Source: Pseudomonas sp. ACM7 (lineage in GTDB: Bacteria; Pseudomonadota; Gammaproteobacteria; Pseudomonadales; Pseudomonadaceae). From it: DNA of 64,000 nt. The number at the start of each line of letters is the position of its first letter. Within the stretch, counting starts at the first letter, position 1. The notes beneath the pieces are model-generated. The model was given only the letters and a program-made list of their open reading frames with translations, searched no databases and had not been told where the DNA came from. A program made the translations under genes and the position numbers. Below are positions 24,721 to 33,176 of this stretch, piece by piece. The stretch is from the NCBI RefSeq assembly GCF_004136015.1, contig NZ_CP024866.1, positions 717,743 to 781,742 of the forward strand, in the 5' to 3' direction.

Positions 24721-25206
24721 CTATGAGGGGGGTGTCAGCGCTTTGTGCATGGGGATGGCGTGGAGCCCCGCCACCGTGAAGGTTTCAGCGCAAGGCTGGT
24801 AACCCAGATGACGGTAAAACGCTTCGCTGGTGCGGGTGCTATTGAGTCGGGCTTGACGCAACCCCCGATCGGTCAACCAGCCTTCGAGGTCGCGCACCAG
24901 TGCTTGCCCGGCCCCACGCCGAAACCATTCCGGCTGCACGTAACAGAACGCGACCTTGCCGCTGATCGCAGCCATCGCGACGCCGACCGGTTTGTCGTGC
25001 AACAGGGCGATGTTCAGGTACAACCGCTCGTCGGCCAACCAGGGCTGCACGTGTTCGATGGTTTTGTTGTGGGTCCAGGTGGCGACGGTGAGCGGATCGT
25101 TGCGATGGTCAAGCGCGCAACCCACGCGAATGGAGCGCTCGACGATCCGGCTGATGATGCCGGCATCGGCGGGGGTTGCCTTGCAAATGTGTAGGGGGGC
25201 ATACAT
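24721..25206 (-). CDS. GNAT-family acetyltransferase
   Basis: A 161-residue N-acetyltransferase: MYAPLHICKATPADAGIIS at the N-terminus, VAFCYVQPEWFRRGAGQALVRDLEGWL carries the acetyl-CoA loop (R-R-G-A-G-Q-A), and SEAFYRHLGYQPCAE the C-terminal motif. The substrate is unknown. It lies upstream of pvdH on the same strand, but pvdH has its own promoter and nothing in the sequence links this gene to pyoverdine. Confidence 0.82.
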   Translation of the reverse strand: MYAPLHICKATPADAGIISRIVERSIRVGCALDHRNDPLTVATWTHNKTIEHVQPWLADERLYLNIALLHDKPVGVAMAAISGKVAFCYVQPEWFRRGAGQALVRDLEGWLTDRGLRQARLNSTRTSEAFYRHLGYQPCAETFTVAGLHAIPMHKALTPPS

Positions 25207-25315
25207 GGCGCTGTTACCTCAATCCATTGAGAAAAAGCTGCCGGGGACGATAGCGTTGTGGCGAGTGGATGGCTAATGGAGAGACGTTACATTTGGTGTG
25301 CAACACAAAACCAGT

Positions 25316-25417
25316 GTGGGAGCGGGCTTGCTCCGGGCGGCGTTCCGACGAAGGCGGACTCCCAGCCAACATCATCGTTGAATGTTAAACCGCTTTCGCG
25401 AGCAAGCCCGCTCCCAC
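25316..25417. repeat. REP pair with one variant arm
   Basis: A forward copy at 25316-25333 changes after CTTGCTC into the variant CGGGCGGCGTTCCGACGA, while the reverse copy at 25395-25417 is standard. The same variant arm appears near 56343-56375. Confidence 0.85.
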
Positions 25418-25436
25418 ATTTGCTCTGCGGTGCTTG

Positions 25437-26759
25437 TTAGATGGGTTGCAACGGCATGGTCAGTTCGACTCGCAACCCGTCCGGTCGACTGTCGAAATGC
25501 AGGGTGCAACCGCAGCGCTGGACGATCGCCTGAACAATCGCCAGACCCAGGCCGCAACCGGTGCTCTGCCCGTTGCGCCAGAAGCGTTGGGTCAGGTGTT
25601 GCAGGTCGTCTTCGGCAATCCCCGGGCCGTGGTCGCGAACCAAAAAGTGCACACGACTGCCAGTGGTTTCCAGGCTCAGCTCCACCGCCCCTTCGCCAGG
25701 GGTATGACGCAGTGCGTTGTCCAGCAGGTTGCGCAACGCCGCAATCGACAAAACTGCTGGCATTTGCACCGGTGCAGCGGAGAATTTGCTCGGCATCTGA
25801 AATTTGATCCGCTGACGATCACCACTGGCGGCGTCCTGAATCGCCAGTTTCGCCACCTGCTCGGCGCTGCATTGCACGCCGTCATCGAACGACAGACTGC
25901 CCTCGACCCGCGCCAGCAACAGCAATTGTTCAAGGGTCCGGTGCAGGCGATCGGCGCCCTCTTCGGCCCGGGCCAGGGATTGATCCCGGGCCGCGCCGTC
26001 AGTCATGCGCGCCACTTGCAGGTGGGTCTTGATCGCCGTCAGCGGGCTGCGTAACTCGTGGGCGGCGTCACCGGTCAAGCGGCGTTCCCGTTCGATGGTC
26101 TTTCCGATCCGTTGGAACAGCTGATTCTGGGTGTCCAGCAACGGTTGCAGTTCGCTGGGCAGCGGCTGGATTTGCAAGGGTTCGAGAGAATCGGCACTGC
26201 GGCGCATCAAGGCATCGCGCATGCGGTTGAGCGGCGCCAGCCCCTGGCCGATCCCCAGCCAGAGCAGGCACAGGCAGCCGAGCAAGGCCACGCCCACCGG
26301 CACCGAAGCCGCCAGCAGGATCGACATGTTCAGCGCCTCCCGCTCGATCTGCCGATCAGCGGTGGTGATGCGCACGTCGCCGCGGGCCAGGGTGAAACTG
26401 CGCCACGGCGCGCCATCAATCATCTGGTCGTGAAAGCCCATTTTCTCGGCTTCGAGGGTTTGTTGCGGATCGGTGTGACTGCGGGCGAGGATTTCGCCGC
26501 GCAATGAACTGACCTGGCAGGCCATGCCGCCGGGGAGGTTCAGTTGTTCAGCGCTGAAATGGGTGCCCTCGCCCTTGCTCGGCAATGGCGGCAATTGCTC
26601 CATCAAGCCGGCGACCATGCGTGCCGAGGCCACCAGCCGCTGGTCGAGGGAAAACATCATCTGATTGCGCAGGTCGCTGAGCATCCAGGCCGCTGCCAGG
26701 GCCCAGATCAGGGCAAAAGCGGCGCCGAGTGTCAGGCTCAGGCGCAAACGCAGGCTCAT
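25437..26759 (-). CDS. sensor histidine kinase (DsbS-like)
   Basis: A 440-residue membrane histidine kinase: transmembrane segments at residues 8-28 and about 155-180 enclose a periplasmic sensor region; HAMP-like LAPLNRMRDALMRR follows, then DAAHELRSPLTAIKTHLQVA with the phosphorylated His, NLLDNALRHTPGEG (N box), VRDHGPGIAEDD and GCGLGLAIVQAIVQ (G boxes). It overlaps the response regulator (TGATG). Gene order response regulator-kinase beside dsbD-dsbE-dsbG matches DsbRS of P. aeruginosa (PA2479-PA2480), reported to sense copper; assignment by context. The alternative is a QseC/PmrB-type sensor. Confidence 0.85.
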   Translation of the reverse strand: MSLRLRLSLTLGAAFALIWALAAAWMLSDLRNQMMFSLDQRLVASARMVAGLMEQLPPLPSKGEGTHFSAEQLNLPGGMACQVSSLRGEILARSHTDPQQTLEAEKMGFHDQMIDGAPWRSFTLARGDVRITTADRQIEREALNMSILLAASVPVGVALLGCLCLLWLGIGQGLAPLNRMRDALMRRSADSLEPLQIQPLPSELQPLLDTQNQLFQRIGKTIERERRLTGDAAHELRSPLTAIKTHLQVARMTDGAARDQSLARAEEGADRLHRTLEQLLLLARVEGSLSFDDGVQCSAEQVAKLAIQDAASGDRQRIKFQMPSKFSAAPVQMPAVLSIAALRNLLDNALRHTPGEGAVELSLETTGSRVHFLVRDHGPGIAEDDLQHLTQRFWRNGQSTGCGLGLAIVQAIVQRCGCTLHFDSRPDGLRVELTMPLQPI

Positions 26760-27442
26760 CACTTTTTCAATACCTCTGCGCCATCGGCCGGCCCCAGGCG
26801 ATAGCCCAGGCCGCGCACCGTCTCGACAATGCCATTGCCGAGTTTGCGCCGCAGGTGATGGATATGCACGTTGAGAGCGTTGCTTTCCAGCTCATCGTTA
26901 AAACCATAAACGCTGTCTTTCAGTTGCTCGGTCGACAGCACCCGGCCCCGATTATGCAGCAAGGCCTGCAACAACGACTGCTCACGACGGGACAGGTCCA
27001 CCGGCTGGCCCGCAAGGGTGGTTTCGCGGCTACTCGGGTCGTACGTCAGGGCACCGTGCTCGATCAGGTTGACACTGCGTCCTGCCACCCGTCGCAACAG
27101 GGTATGCAAGCGTGCCGCGAGCTCGCGCAGATCGAACGGCTTGAGCAGGTAATCGTCGGCACCGGCCTGCAAACCGTCGACGCGGTCGGTGACCGAATCC
27201 CGGGCGGTGAGGATCAACACCGGGATTTCCAGACCGCTGTGTCGCAACTGCTGCAGCAGCTTCAAACCGTCTTCATCGGGTAGACCGAGGTCGAGCACCA
27301 TCACATCGAATTCGGCGACCTTGAGCATCGCCCGGGCCGCCGACGCGGTGGCGACATGCTCCACGGTCAGGCCCTGTGCGGTGAGGCCGGCAACGATACC
27401 GCTGGCAATCAGCTCATCGTCTTCGCAAACCAGTACGTGCAT
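26759..27442 (-). CDS. OmpR-family response regulator (DsbR-like)
   Basis: A 227-residue response regulator: MHVLVCEDDELIASGI (acidic pair), VMVLDLGLPDEDGL (phosphorylated Asp near 51), LILTARDSVTDRVDGLQAGADDYLLKPFDLREL (Thr and Lys), then a winged-helix domain ending NALNVHIHHLRRKLGNGIVETVRGLGYRL. GGAG precedes the ATG. It is divergent from a Sel1-type gene. A direct repeat GTTAA-N6-GTTAA before dsbD is a plausible binding site. Confidence 0.88.
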   Translation of the reverse strand: MHVLVCEDDELIASGIVAGLTAQGLTVEHVATASAARAMLKVAEFDVMVLDLGLPDEDGLKLLQQLRHSGLEIPVLILTARDSVTDRVDGLQAGADDYLLKPFDLRELAARLHTLLRRVAGRSVNLIEHGALTYDPSSRETTLAGQPVDLSRREQSLLQALLHNRGRVLSTEQLKDSVYGFNDELESNALNVHIHHLRRKLGNGIVETVRGLGYRLGPADGAEVLKK

Positions 27443-27651
27443 GGGAACTCCATGAGCAAAGACCCTAGTCAAACAGGTGAGGATTAAGTCGCAATTATGG
27501 CAAGGGCTTCGGCTGACGAGAAGCAGGGCTTGCATTCACGTCGCAGGATCAATTCAACGCAATACATATATACCGCACCCGTGCGTCCCCTTCTCAATAG
27601 CCTGTGTCGGGTAGTACTTAAATTCAACTCGACTCAATACAGGTATCCATC

Positions 27652-28593
27652 ATGTATTCCCATGCAAGTGCTTTAACGATTCTGTTCAATCTGTTTGACG
27701 CCCTGAGCGCGCTGGCAACCCAAGGCAACGATCAGCCAAAAGAAGCGATAACCAAGGGCCTGGCCCTGTACAACCTGGGCGAATTCATCCAGGCGAAGCC
27801 TTATCTGACGGTTGCCGCCGTCGCGGGAGACCGTGCGTCGCAATATGCGTTGGGGGAGGTGACAAGGCGTCAGGCGGGCAGCATCACCGACGAAGCAAAA
27901 GACTGGTATCGACTCGCTGGTGCCCAGAATCATGTTTATGCCCTGATGCGACTGGGCGACGAAGCCTCGCTCAGGAAAGCAAAGGAACTGGCCCAGGCCA
28001 ATGCCGCTCAAGCCATGCTTGAGTTGTACGAGCTGGACCAGAACATTGAAACATTGAAAAAAGCTGCGGATGCCGGCTCCCTGGAGGGCCAGTACATTCT
28101 CGCGGTCAAGTACGACCAGGACGAAACGCTCATTTCCGACAGTGAGCAACGTCGATCCACCATCGATGCGCTGCTGAAAAAAGCCGCCGACGCCGGTTTT
28201 TCGAAAGCGGTCCACTGGTACACCAACCGTACCCCGATCAACCAGGATCTTCCTCTGAGGCGCCAATGGCTGGAAAAACGCGCACAGCTCAATGACGTGA
28301 ACGGCGTATTGAATTACGGTTTCGCACTCAGCGGTTTCTATCAAGATGACAGCGGTGTCGATAACGAATATGGCTTCACGAAGGATCTGGTCAAAGGCTA
28401 TGGGTTGATCTGGCTGGTCGTCGAAACCACCAAAGAGCTGTCTCGACACGATAGCGCCAGACAATACCTTGACGATATCGCCGAGGAGATGACGACTGAT
28501 CAAATAACTGCCGCCAAAGCCTTCGCGCAGCAATGGAAAACGACTCATCCCCCGATGTCCGAATTCAGGCTGACCTATAGCGACATTGCCTGA
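27652..28593 (+). CDS. Sel1/TPR-like repeat protein of unknown function
   Basis: A 313-residue protein with Sel1-like helical repeats: AITKGLALYNLGEFIQAKPY, VAGDRASQYALGEVTRRQAG, LKKAADAGSLEGQYILAVKYD and LLKKAADAGFSKAVHWYTN. There is no obvious signal peptide, although the N-terminus is hydrophobic (ALTILFNLFDALSAL). Such repeats bind other proteins. It sits between the two-component system and dsbD, unlike the P. aeruginosa arrangement I recall, so it may be an insertion or a strain-specific partner. Function not recognised. Confidence 0.7.
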   Translation: MYSHASALTILFNLFDALSALATQGNDQPKEAITKGLALYNLGEFIQAKPYLTVAAVAGDRASQYALGEVTRRQAGSITDEAKDWYRLAGAQNHVYALMRLGDEASLRKAKELAQANAAQAMLELYELDQNIETLKKAADAGSLEGQYILAVKYDQDETLISDSEQRRSTIDALLKKAADAGFSKAVHWYTNRTPINQDLPLRRQWLEKRAQLNDVNGVLNYGFALSGFYQDDSGVDNEYGFTKDLVKGYGLIWLVVETTKELSRHDSARQYLDDIAEEMTTDQITAAKAFAQQWKTTHPPMSEFRLTYSDIA

Positions 28594-28637
28594 TCCCGCC
28601 GGGCGCCAATCACCGAAGACGGCCATCGACGTCTTGC

Positions 28638-28653
28638 GTTAACCCCCGGTTAA
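28638..28653 (+). promoter_or_regulatory. candidate response-regulator box before dsbD
   Basis: GTTAA-N6-GTTAA (28638-28642 and 28649-28653) is a direct repeat with one-turn spacing, the arrangement bound by PmrA/QseB-type OmpR-family regulators. It lies 50 bp before dsbD, beside a two-component system of that type. Confidence 0.5.
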
Positions 28654-28702
28654 TCGCTGGCCATCATCTTGGGCGAAGTGTGTAAACCTCAAGGCGTTGT
28701 CG

Positions 28703-30445
28703 ATGCGTTACGTTCTTCTATTGCTATTAACGTTGTTTGCCAGCTTGGGTCAGGCCCAGGCTGGCAGCAATCCGTTTGAAACCAAGCCCGACTTTCTTCC
28801 CGTCAGCAAAGCCTTCAGCTTTACGTCTGAGCGTCTCGCTTCCGGGGAAACCCAGCTGTTCTGGCAGATCGCCGACGGTTATTACCTGTATCAAAAACGC
28901 CTGAAATTCGATGGTTTACCCCCGGAACAGCAACCTGTCTTGCCGGAAGGTGAAGCGCACAGCGACGAGTTTTTCGGCGCGCAACAGGTTTATCGCCAAG
29001 GGCTGGAGCTGAAGATCCCGGCGGGTGCCTCCGGCCGGATCAAGGTAGGTTTCCAGGGCTGCGCCGATGCTGGCCTGTGTTATCCGCCACAAACCCAGGT
29101 CGTTGATCTCGCAAACGCCACTACCTTGGCCGCCGCAAGCGAAGCGCCGGACCAGGCCCTGGCCAGTGATCTGCAGCAGCGGGCGCTGGGCTGGAGCCTG
29201 CTGGTGTTCTTCGGCCTTGGGCTGCTACTGGCCTTCACCCCTTGCTCGCTGCCGATGCTGCCGATTCTCGCCGGTTTGATCGTCGGCAGTGGCGCCACGC
29301 CCAAACGCGGCTTCGCGCTGGCGACCAGCTACGTCGTCAGCATGGCGCTGGTGTATGCGGCGATGGGCGTTCTGGCCGCGCTGCTCGGGGCGAATCTGCA
29401 GGCGTTGTTACAGAACCCTTGGTTGCTGGGCAGTTTCGCTACCGTATTTGTGTTGCTGGCGTTGCCGATGTTCGGCTTCTTCGAGTTGCAACTGCCAGTG
29501 GCCGTGCGTGATCGATTGGAAAATGTCTCGCGCAATCAACGCGGCGGCAGCCTGTTCGGTGCCGGTGTGTTGGGCGCCTTGTCCGGTTTGCTGGTGGGTC
29601 CGTGCATGACGGCACCGCTGGCGGGCGCCCTCCTCTACATCGCGCAAAGCGGCAATGCGCTGCATGGCGGGCTGATTCTGTTCGCCATGGGCATCGGCAT
29701 CGGTGTGCCGCTGCTGTTGTTGGTCACCGTCGGCAATCGCTTCCTGCCCAAACCCGGTGCCTGGATGAACCTGCTCAAGGGCGTATTCGGCTTCCTGTTC
29801 CTCGCTACCGCGTTGCTGATGCTGCGTCCGGTGCTGGACGAATCACTGTGGATTGGTTTGTGCGGTGCCTTGCTGCTGATTGCCGCATACAGCGCCTGGA
29901 AGCAGTCGGAAGGTTTCGGTCGCGTCGCCCATGTGTTCGGCGCCAGCTCACTCTTGCTGGGTGTGTGGGGCAGCCTGCTGATGATCGGTGCCGCTGGCGG
30001 CGGCGACGACCTGTTGAAGCCATTGCAGGTCTACAGCGCTTCAAACTCGAGCAGCGCCGCAAACCCGGTCGGCCACGACGCATTCACCACGATCAAGGAC
30101 CCGGCAGCTCTGCAACGGGAACTCGACGCGGCACAGGCTCAGGGCCAATGGGTGCTGCTGGACTACTACGCCGACTGGTGCGTGTCGTGCAAGGTCATGG
30201 AAAAACAGGTGTTCGGCAAAGCCCACGTACTGCAAACCTTGAGCGATGTGCGCTTGCTACGGCTGGACGTCACCGCCGACAATGCCGCCAGCCGCGAACT
30301 GCTGGGCCGTTATAAAGTGCCGGGGCCACCGAGCCTGCTGTGGATCGGCGCCGACGGCATCGAGCGTCGCAGCCAGCGCATCACCGGCGAGGTCGATGCC
30401 GGCACCTTCCTGCAACGCTGGACCACCACCCGAGACGCTCGTTAA
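28703..30445 (+). CDS. dsbD: thiol:disulfide interchange protein DsbD
   Basis: A 580-residue three-domain protein that carries electrons from cytoplasmic thioredoxin to the periplasm. A signal peptide (YVLLLLLTLFASLGQAQA) leads into the periplasmic alpha domain with FQGCADAGLCYPP (redox Cys pair); eight membrane segments follow with FTPCSLPMLPIL and LVGPCMTAPLAGALLY (the membrane Cys pair); the C-terminal thioredoxin domain has YADWCVSCKVMEKQVF. All three Cys pairs are intact. It is coupled to the following thioredoxin gene by TAATG and corresponds to dsbD2 of P. aeruginosa. Confidence 0.93.
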   Translation: MRYVLLLLLTLFASLGQAQAGSNPFETKPDFLPVSKAFSFTSERLASGETQLFWQIADGYYLYQKRLKFDGLPPEQQPVLPEGEAHSDEFFGAQQVYRQGLELKIPAGASGRIKVGFQGCADAGLCYPPQTQVVDLANATTLAAASEAPDQALASDLQQRALGWSLLVFFGLGLLLAFTPCSLPMLPILAGLIVGSGATPKRGFALATSYVVSMALVYAAMGVLAALLGANLQALLQNPWLLGSFATVFVLLALPMFGFFELQLPVAVRDRLENVSRNQRGGSLFGAGVLGALSGLLVGPCMTAPLAGALLYIAQSGNALHGGLILFAMGIGIGVPLLLLVTVGNRFLPKPGAWMNLLKGVFGFLFLATALLMLRPVLDESLWIGLCGALLLIAAYSAWKQSEGFGRVAHVFGASSLLLGVWGSLLMIGAAGGGDDLLKPLQVYSASNSSSAANPVGHDAFTTIKDPAALQRELDAAQAQGQWVLLDYYADWCVSCKVMEKQVFGKAHVLQTLSDVRLLRLDVTADNAASRELLGRYKVPGPPSLLWIGADGIERRSQRITGEVDAGTFLQRWTTTRDAR

Positions 30446-31311
30446 TGCTGACCTTTACCCTCGGCACTTTTGCCATCGCGCTTAATCACCTGCTGCTGAT
30501 CAGCGCCCTGGCGCTGGCGACCTTCATCGGCTGGCGGGTGGCCAAGCGCGGCGGCGAGAATCCAGAGTCGGTGCTGTTCAGTCTGTTCCTGCTGGGTATG
30601 CTGGCCGCCCGGGTCGGGTTCGTGGCCGTTTACTGGGCGCACTATCGCGATGACCCATGGCAGATCATCGACCTGCGCGACGGCGGTTTCCTCGCCTGGC
30701 CCGGTGTGATCGTGTTGCTGCTCGCCGCGTTGTATCGAGGCTGGCGTCGCCCGGGCTTGCGCCGGCCGTTGGGCTTTGGCGTGGCCAGCGGCCTGGCGTT
30801 CTGGCTGCTGGCGACCTTCTCACTGACTATCTACGAACAAGGCACACGCCTGCCGGAAATCACCCTGCGCAATGCCGCCGGCGAAACCGTGCAGCTGGCC
30901 GATTACAAGGGCGGCCCGTTGGTGATCAATCTCTGGGCCACCTGGTGTCCGCCATGCCGTCGGGAAATGCCGGTGCTGGAAAACGCCCAGCAACACCGCC
31001 CGGACCTGACGTTCCTGTTCGTCAACCAGGCTGAAAGCATGCAAAGCGTCAGTACTTTTCTGGAAACCCAGGGCCTGAGCCTGTCCAACGTGCTGTTTGA
31101 CGGCAGTGGCCGATTGGGCCAGGCCGTCGGCTCCATGGCGTTGCCGACTACGCTGTTCTATAGTCCCGACGGTCGCCTGCTGGGCAGCCACCTGGGTGAG
31201 CTGTCGGAAGCCAGCCTGGCCCGCGCCCTGGAAAACTTCGGCACCCCGAATCCTGCCGCACCGGCCACCTCTTCAAGGAAATTGCCATGCCCCGCCTCCG
31301 CCACCTGCTGA
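30445..31311 (+). CDS. TlpA-like membrane thioredoxin
   Basis: A 288-residue protein with about four N-terminal membrane segments (LNHLLLISALALATFIGW, then others to near residue 125) fused to a periplasmic thioredoxin domain: LPEITLRNAAGETVQLADYK, INLWATWCPPCRREMPVLEN (active site WCPPC) and SMALPTTLFYSPDGRLLGSH (cis-Pro loop). The membrane part resembles prolipoprotein diacylglyceryl transferase-like regions and may take electrons from DsbD. Its start overlaps the dsbD stop, and its end overlaps dsbG by 25 bp. It corresponds to PA2477. Confidence 0.87.
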   Translation: MLTFTLGTFAIALNHLLLISALALATFIGWRVAKRGGENPESVLFSLFLLGMLAARVGFVAVYWAHYRDDPWQIIDLRDGGFLAWPGVIVLLLAALYRGWRRPGLRRPLGFGVASGLAFWLLATFSLTIYEQGTRLPEITLRNAAGETVQLADYKGGPLVINLWATWCPPCRREMPVLENAQQHRPDLTFLFVNQAESMQSVSTFLETQGLSLSNVLFDGSGRLGQAVGSMALPTTLFYSPDGRLLGSHLGELSEASLARALENFGTPNPAAPATSSRKLPCPASATC

Positions 31312-32057
31312 CGTTGACCCTCGGCGCTGCCCTGCTCCATTTACCGTTAGTGCAGGCCGCCGAAGAATTGCCCGAAGCGATCAAGAAAATCGAAGCCAAG
31401 GGCGCGAAAATCGTCGGCCAATTCGACGCACCCGATGGCTTGCGTGGTTATGCCGCGCAGTACCAGAACCGTGGCATGGCGCTGTACCTGACGCCGGATG
31501 GCAAACATGTGTTGCTCGGCAATCTGTACGACGCAGACGGCAACGACCTGAGCAGCGCGCCGCTGCAGAAGCTGGTTTACGCGCCGATGGCCAAGGAAGT
31601 CTGGGGCAAGCTGGAAACCAGCAACTGGATCGGCGACGGGAAGAAAGATGCGCCGCGGATCGTGTACCTGTTCAGCGATCCGAATTGCCCTTACTGCAAC
31701 ATGTTCTGGGAGCAGGCGCGCCCATGGGTCAAGTCGGGCAAGGTGCAGCTGCGGCACATCATGGTCGGCATCATTCGCGAAGACAGTCCGGGGAAATCGG
31801 CTGCGCTGCTGGCCGCCAAGGATCCGCAGAAAGCCCTGGAAGACCATGAGAAGTCAGGCAAGAACAGCTCGCTAAAAGCCCTGAAAAACGTGCCCCCGGC
31901 GATTCAGGCGAAGCTGGCGGCCAACATGCAGTTGATGGAAGACCTGGAGCTGCAGGCCACCCCGGCGATTTTCTACATGGACGACAAGGGCGAGCTGCAA
32001 CAACAGCAAGGCGCGCCTTCGCCGGACAAATTGGTGCAAATTCTCGGACCGAAGTAG
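31287..32057 (+). CDS. dsbG: periplasmic disulfide protein DsbG
   Basis: A 256-residue secreted protein with a signal peptide (LLTLTLGAALLHLPLVQAA) and the DsbC/DsbG layout: an N-terminal dimerisation domain (PDGLRGYAAQYQNRGMALYL), a linker helix, and a thioredoxin domain with YLFSDPNCPYCNMFW (active site CPYC near residue 135) and LQATPAIFYMDDKG (cis-Pro). DsbG reduces sulfenylated cysteines and needs DsbD electrons; both partner genes are in the same operon. Confidence 0.92.
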   Translation: MPRLRHLLTLTLGAALLHLPLVQAAEELPEAIKKIEAKGAKIVGQFDAPDGLRGYAAQYQNRGMALYLTPDGKHVLLGNLYDADGNDLSSAPLQKLVYAPMAKEVWGKLETSNWIGDGKKDAPRIVYLFSDPNCPYCNMFWEQARPWVKSGKVQLRHIMVGIIREDSPGKSAALLAAKDPQKALEDHEKSGKNSSLKALKNVPPAIQAKLAANMQLMEDLELQATPAIFYMDDKGELQQQQGAPSPDKLVQILGPK

Positions 32058-32094
32058 TTCTTTCTGATACGGCGTTGGTGGGTTCACTGGCATC

Positions 32095-32166
32095 TTCGCG
32101 AGCAAGCCCGCTCCCACATTAGTCCTGCGAACACAGGTCAAATGTGGGAGCGGGCTTGCTCGCGAA
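32095..32166. repeat. REP pair
   Basis: Inverted REP cores at 32095-32117 (reverse) and 32144-32166 (forward), between dsbG and the convergent hydrolase gene. Confidence 0.92.
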
Positions 32167-32172
32167 GAACGA

Positions 32173-32997
32173 TTACGCGGTTTTGCGGGCTCTCTCACTT
32201 AGAAACTTCAGCAGTGCGTCGGTGACAAACTGCGGATTCTCCAGATTGGAGATATGCCCCGCCTCCGGCACCAGCAGATACGGGCAACCGATCAACTCGG
32301 CCATTTCCCCTGTCTCCGACGGCGGCCGCGGCTTGTCCTGATCGCCACACATCAGCAGCGTGGTGTCAGGATTCAATTCGGCCAGACGCGGCAACAGATC
32401 ATCCCGCCCAAACGTAATCCGCCCCATCGGCACGATGCTCTCTCGCAGACGCTCCGGCGGCAGTGCGGCCAGTTTGGCGCGGAAATCCTGATACAGCGCC
32501 GACTGCGGATCGATACCCGGACGGAAGAAGATCGGCACGACGATATCGAGCAGCTGCGGCGCGATCACGCCGGTGTCTTCGATCTGTTTGAACAGCGAGA
32601 AATAGTATTGGCGAGTCGGTTCCGGCTCGACGCCGACGTAGGTGTCCATCAGCACCAGACCGTTGATCCGCTGCGGCGCCGACAGCGCCAGACGCACGCC
32701 CCACATGCCACCGACCGAGAGACCGACCAGCGTGACACGGTCGATGTCCAGATGATCGAGCAGCGCCAGTGCCTGGCGCGCTACGTCATCCAGCGACTGT
32801 GTGCACTCGGGCATCCGCCCGGATTCACCATGGCCCCACAGGTCCAGAGCGATCACCCGATACTGCTGCGACAGAGCGGCAATCTGCGGCGCCCACATGG
32901 CCTGGTCCCACAGGTAGCTGCCGGCCAGCAGAACGGCAGGGCCTGTGCCTTGATCAATGTAGTGAAGCGCTTGTCCGTCTATTGTTGCGAAGGGCAT
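32173..32997 (-). CDS. alpha/beta hydrolase
   Basis: A 274-residue hydrolase of the 3-oxoadipate enol-lactonase-like group: MPFATIDGQALHYIDQGTGP, ALDLWGHGESG, VTLVGLSVGGMWGVRLAL with the nucleophile Ser in GLSVGG, LLMCGDQDKPRP near the acid, and VPEAGHISNLENPQFV with the catalytic His. A strong ribosome site (GGAGAGGAGAC) precedes MPFATIDG. It follows pvdL on the same strand after a REP pair. It is not the type-II thioesterase PvdG, whose motifs differ. Substrate unknown. Confidence 0.85.
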   Translation of the reverse strand: MPFATIDGQALHYIDQGTGPAVLLAGSYLWDQAMWAPQIAALSQQYRVIALDLWGHGESGRMPECTQSLDDVARQALALLDHLDIDRVTLVGLSVGGMWGVRLALSAPQRINGLVLMDTYVGVEPEPTRQYYFSLFKQIEDTGVIAPQLLDIVVPIFFRPGIDPQSALYQDFRAKLAALPPERLRESIVPMGRITFGRDDLLPRLAELNPDTTLLMCGDQDKPRPPSETGEMAELIGCPYLLVPEAGHISNLENPQFVTDALLKFLSERARKTA

Positions 32998-33080
32998 CGG
33001 TTGTCTCCTCTCCAAAATGGCACAGGCAGACTGTGCCGCTGACGATCCACAGTCAACTTTGCAGTGTCTGTACCGGCCCT

Positions 33081-33152
33081 TTCGCGAGCAAGCCCGCTCC
33101 CACATTAGTCCTGCGTACACAGATCAAATGTGGGAGCGGGCTTGCTCGCGAA
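33081..33152. repeat. REP pair downstream of pvdL
   Basis: Inverted REP cores at 33081-33103 (reverse) and 33130-33152 (forward), lying 24 bp beyond the pvdL stop. Confidence 0.92.
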
Positions 33153-33176
33153 GGGGCATTCACAATCGCTAGAGAA

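Noticed and set aside
32173..32997. The alpha/beta hydrolase as the missing pyoverdine thioesterase PvdG.
   Set aside because: Its motifs (GLSVGG, enol-lactonase-like layout) do not match a type-II thioesterase, it lies on the far side of pvdL beyond a REP pair, and no PvdS box precedes it.
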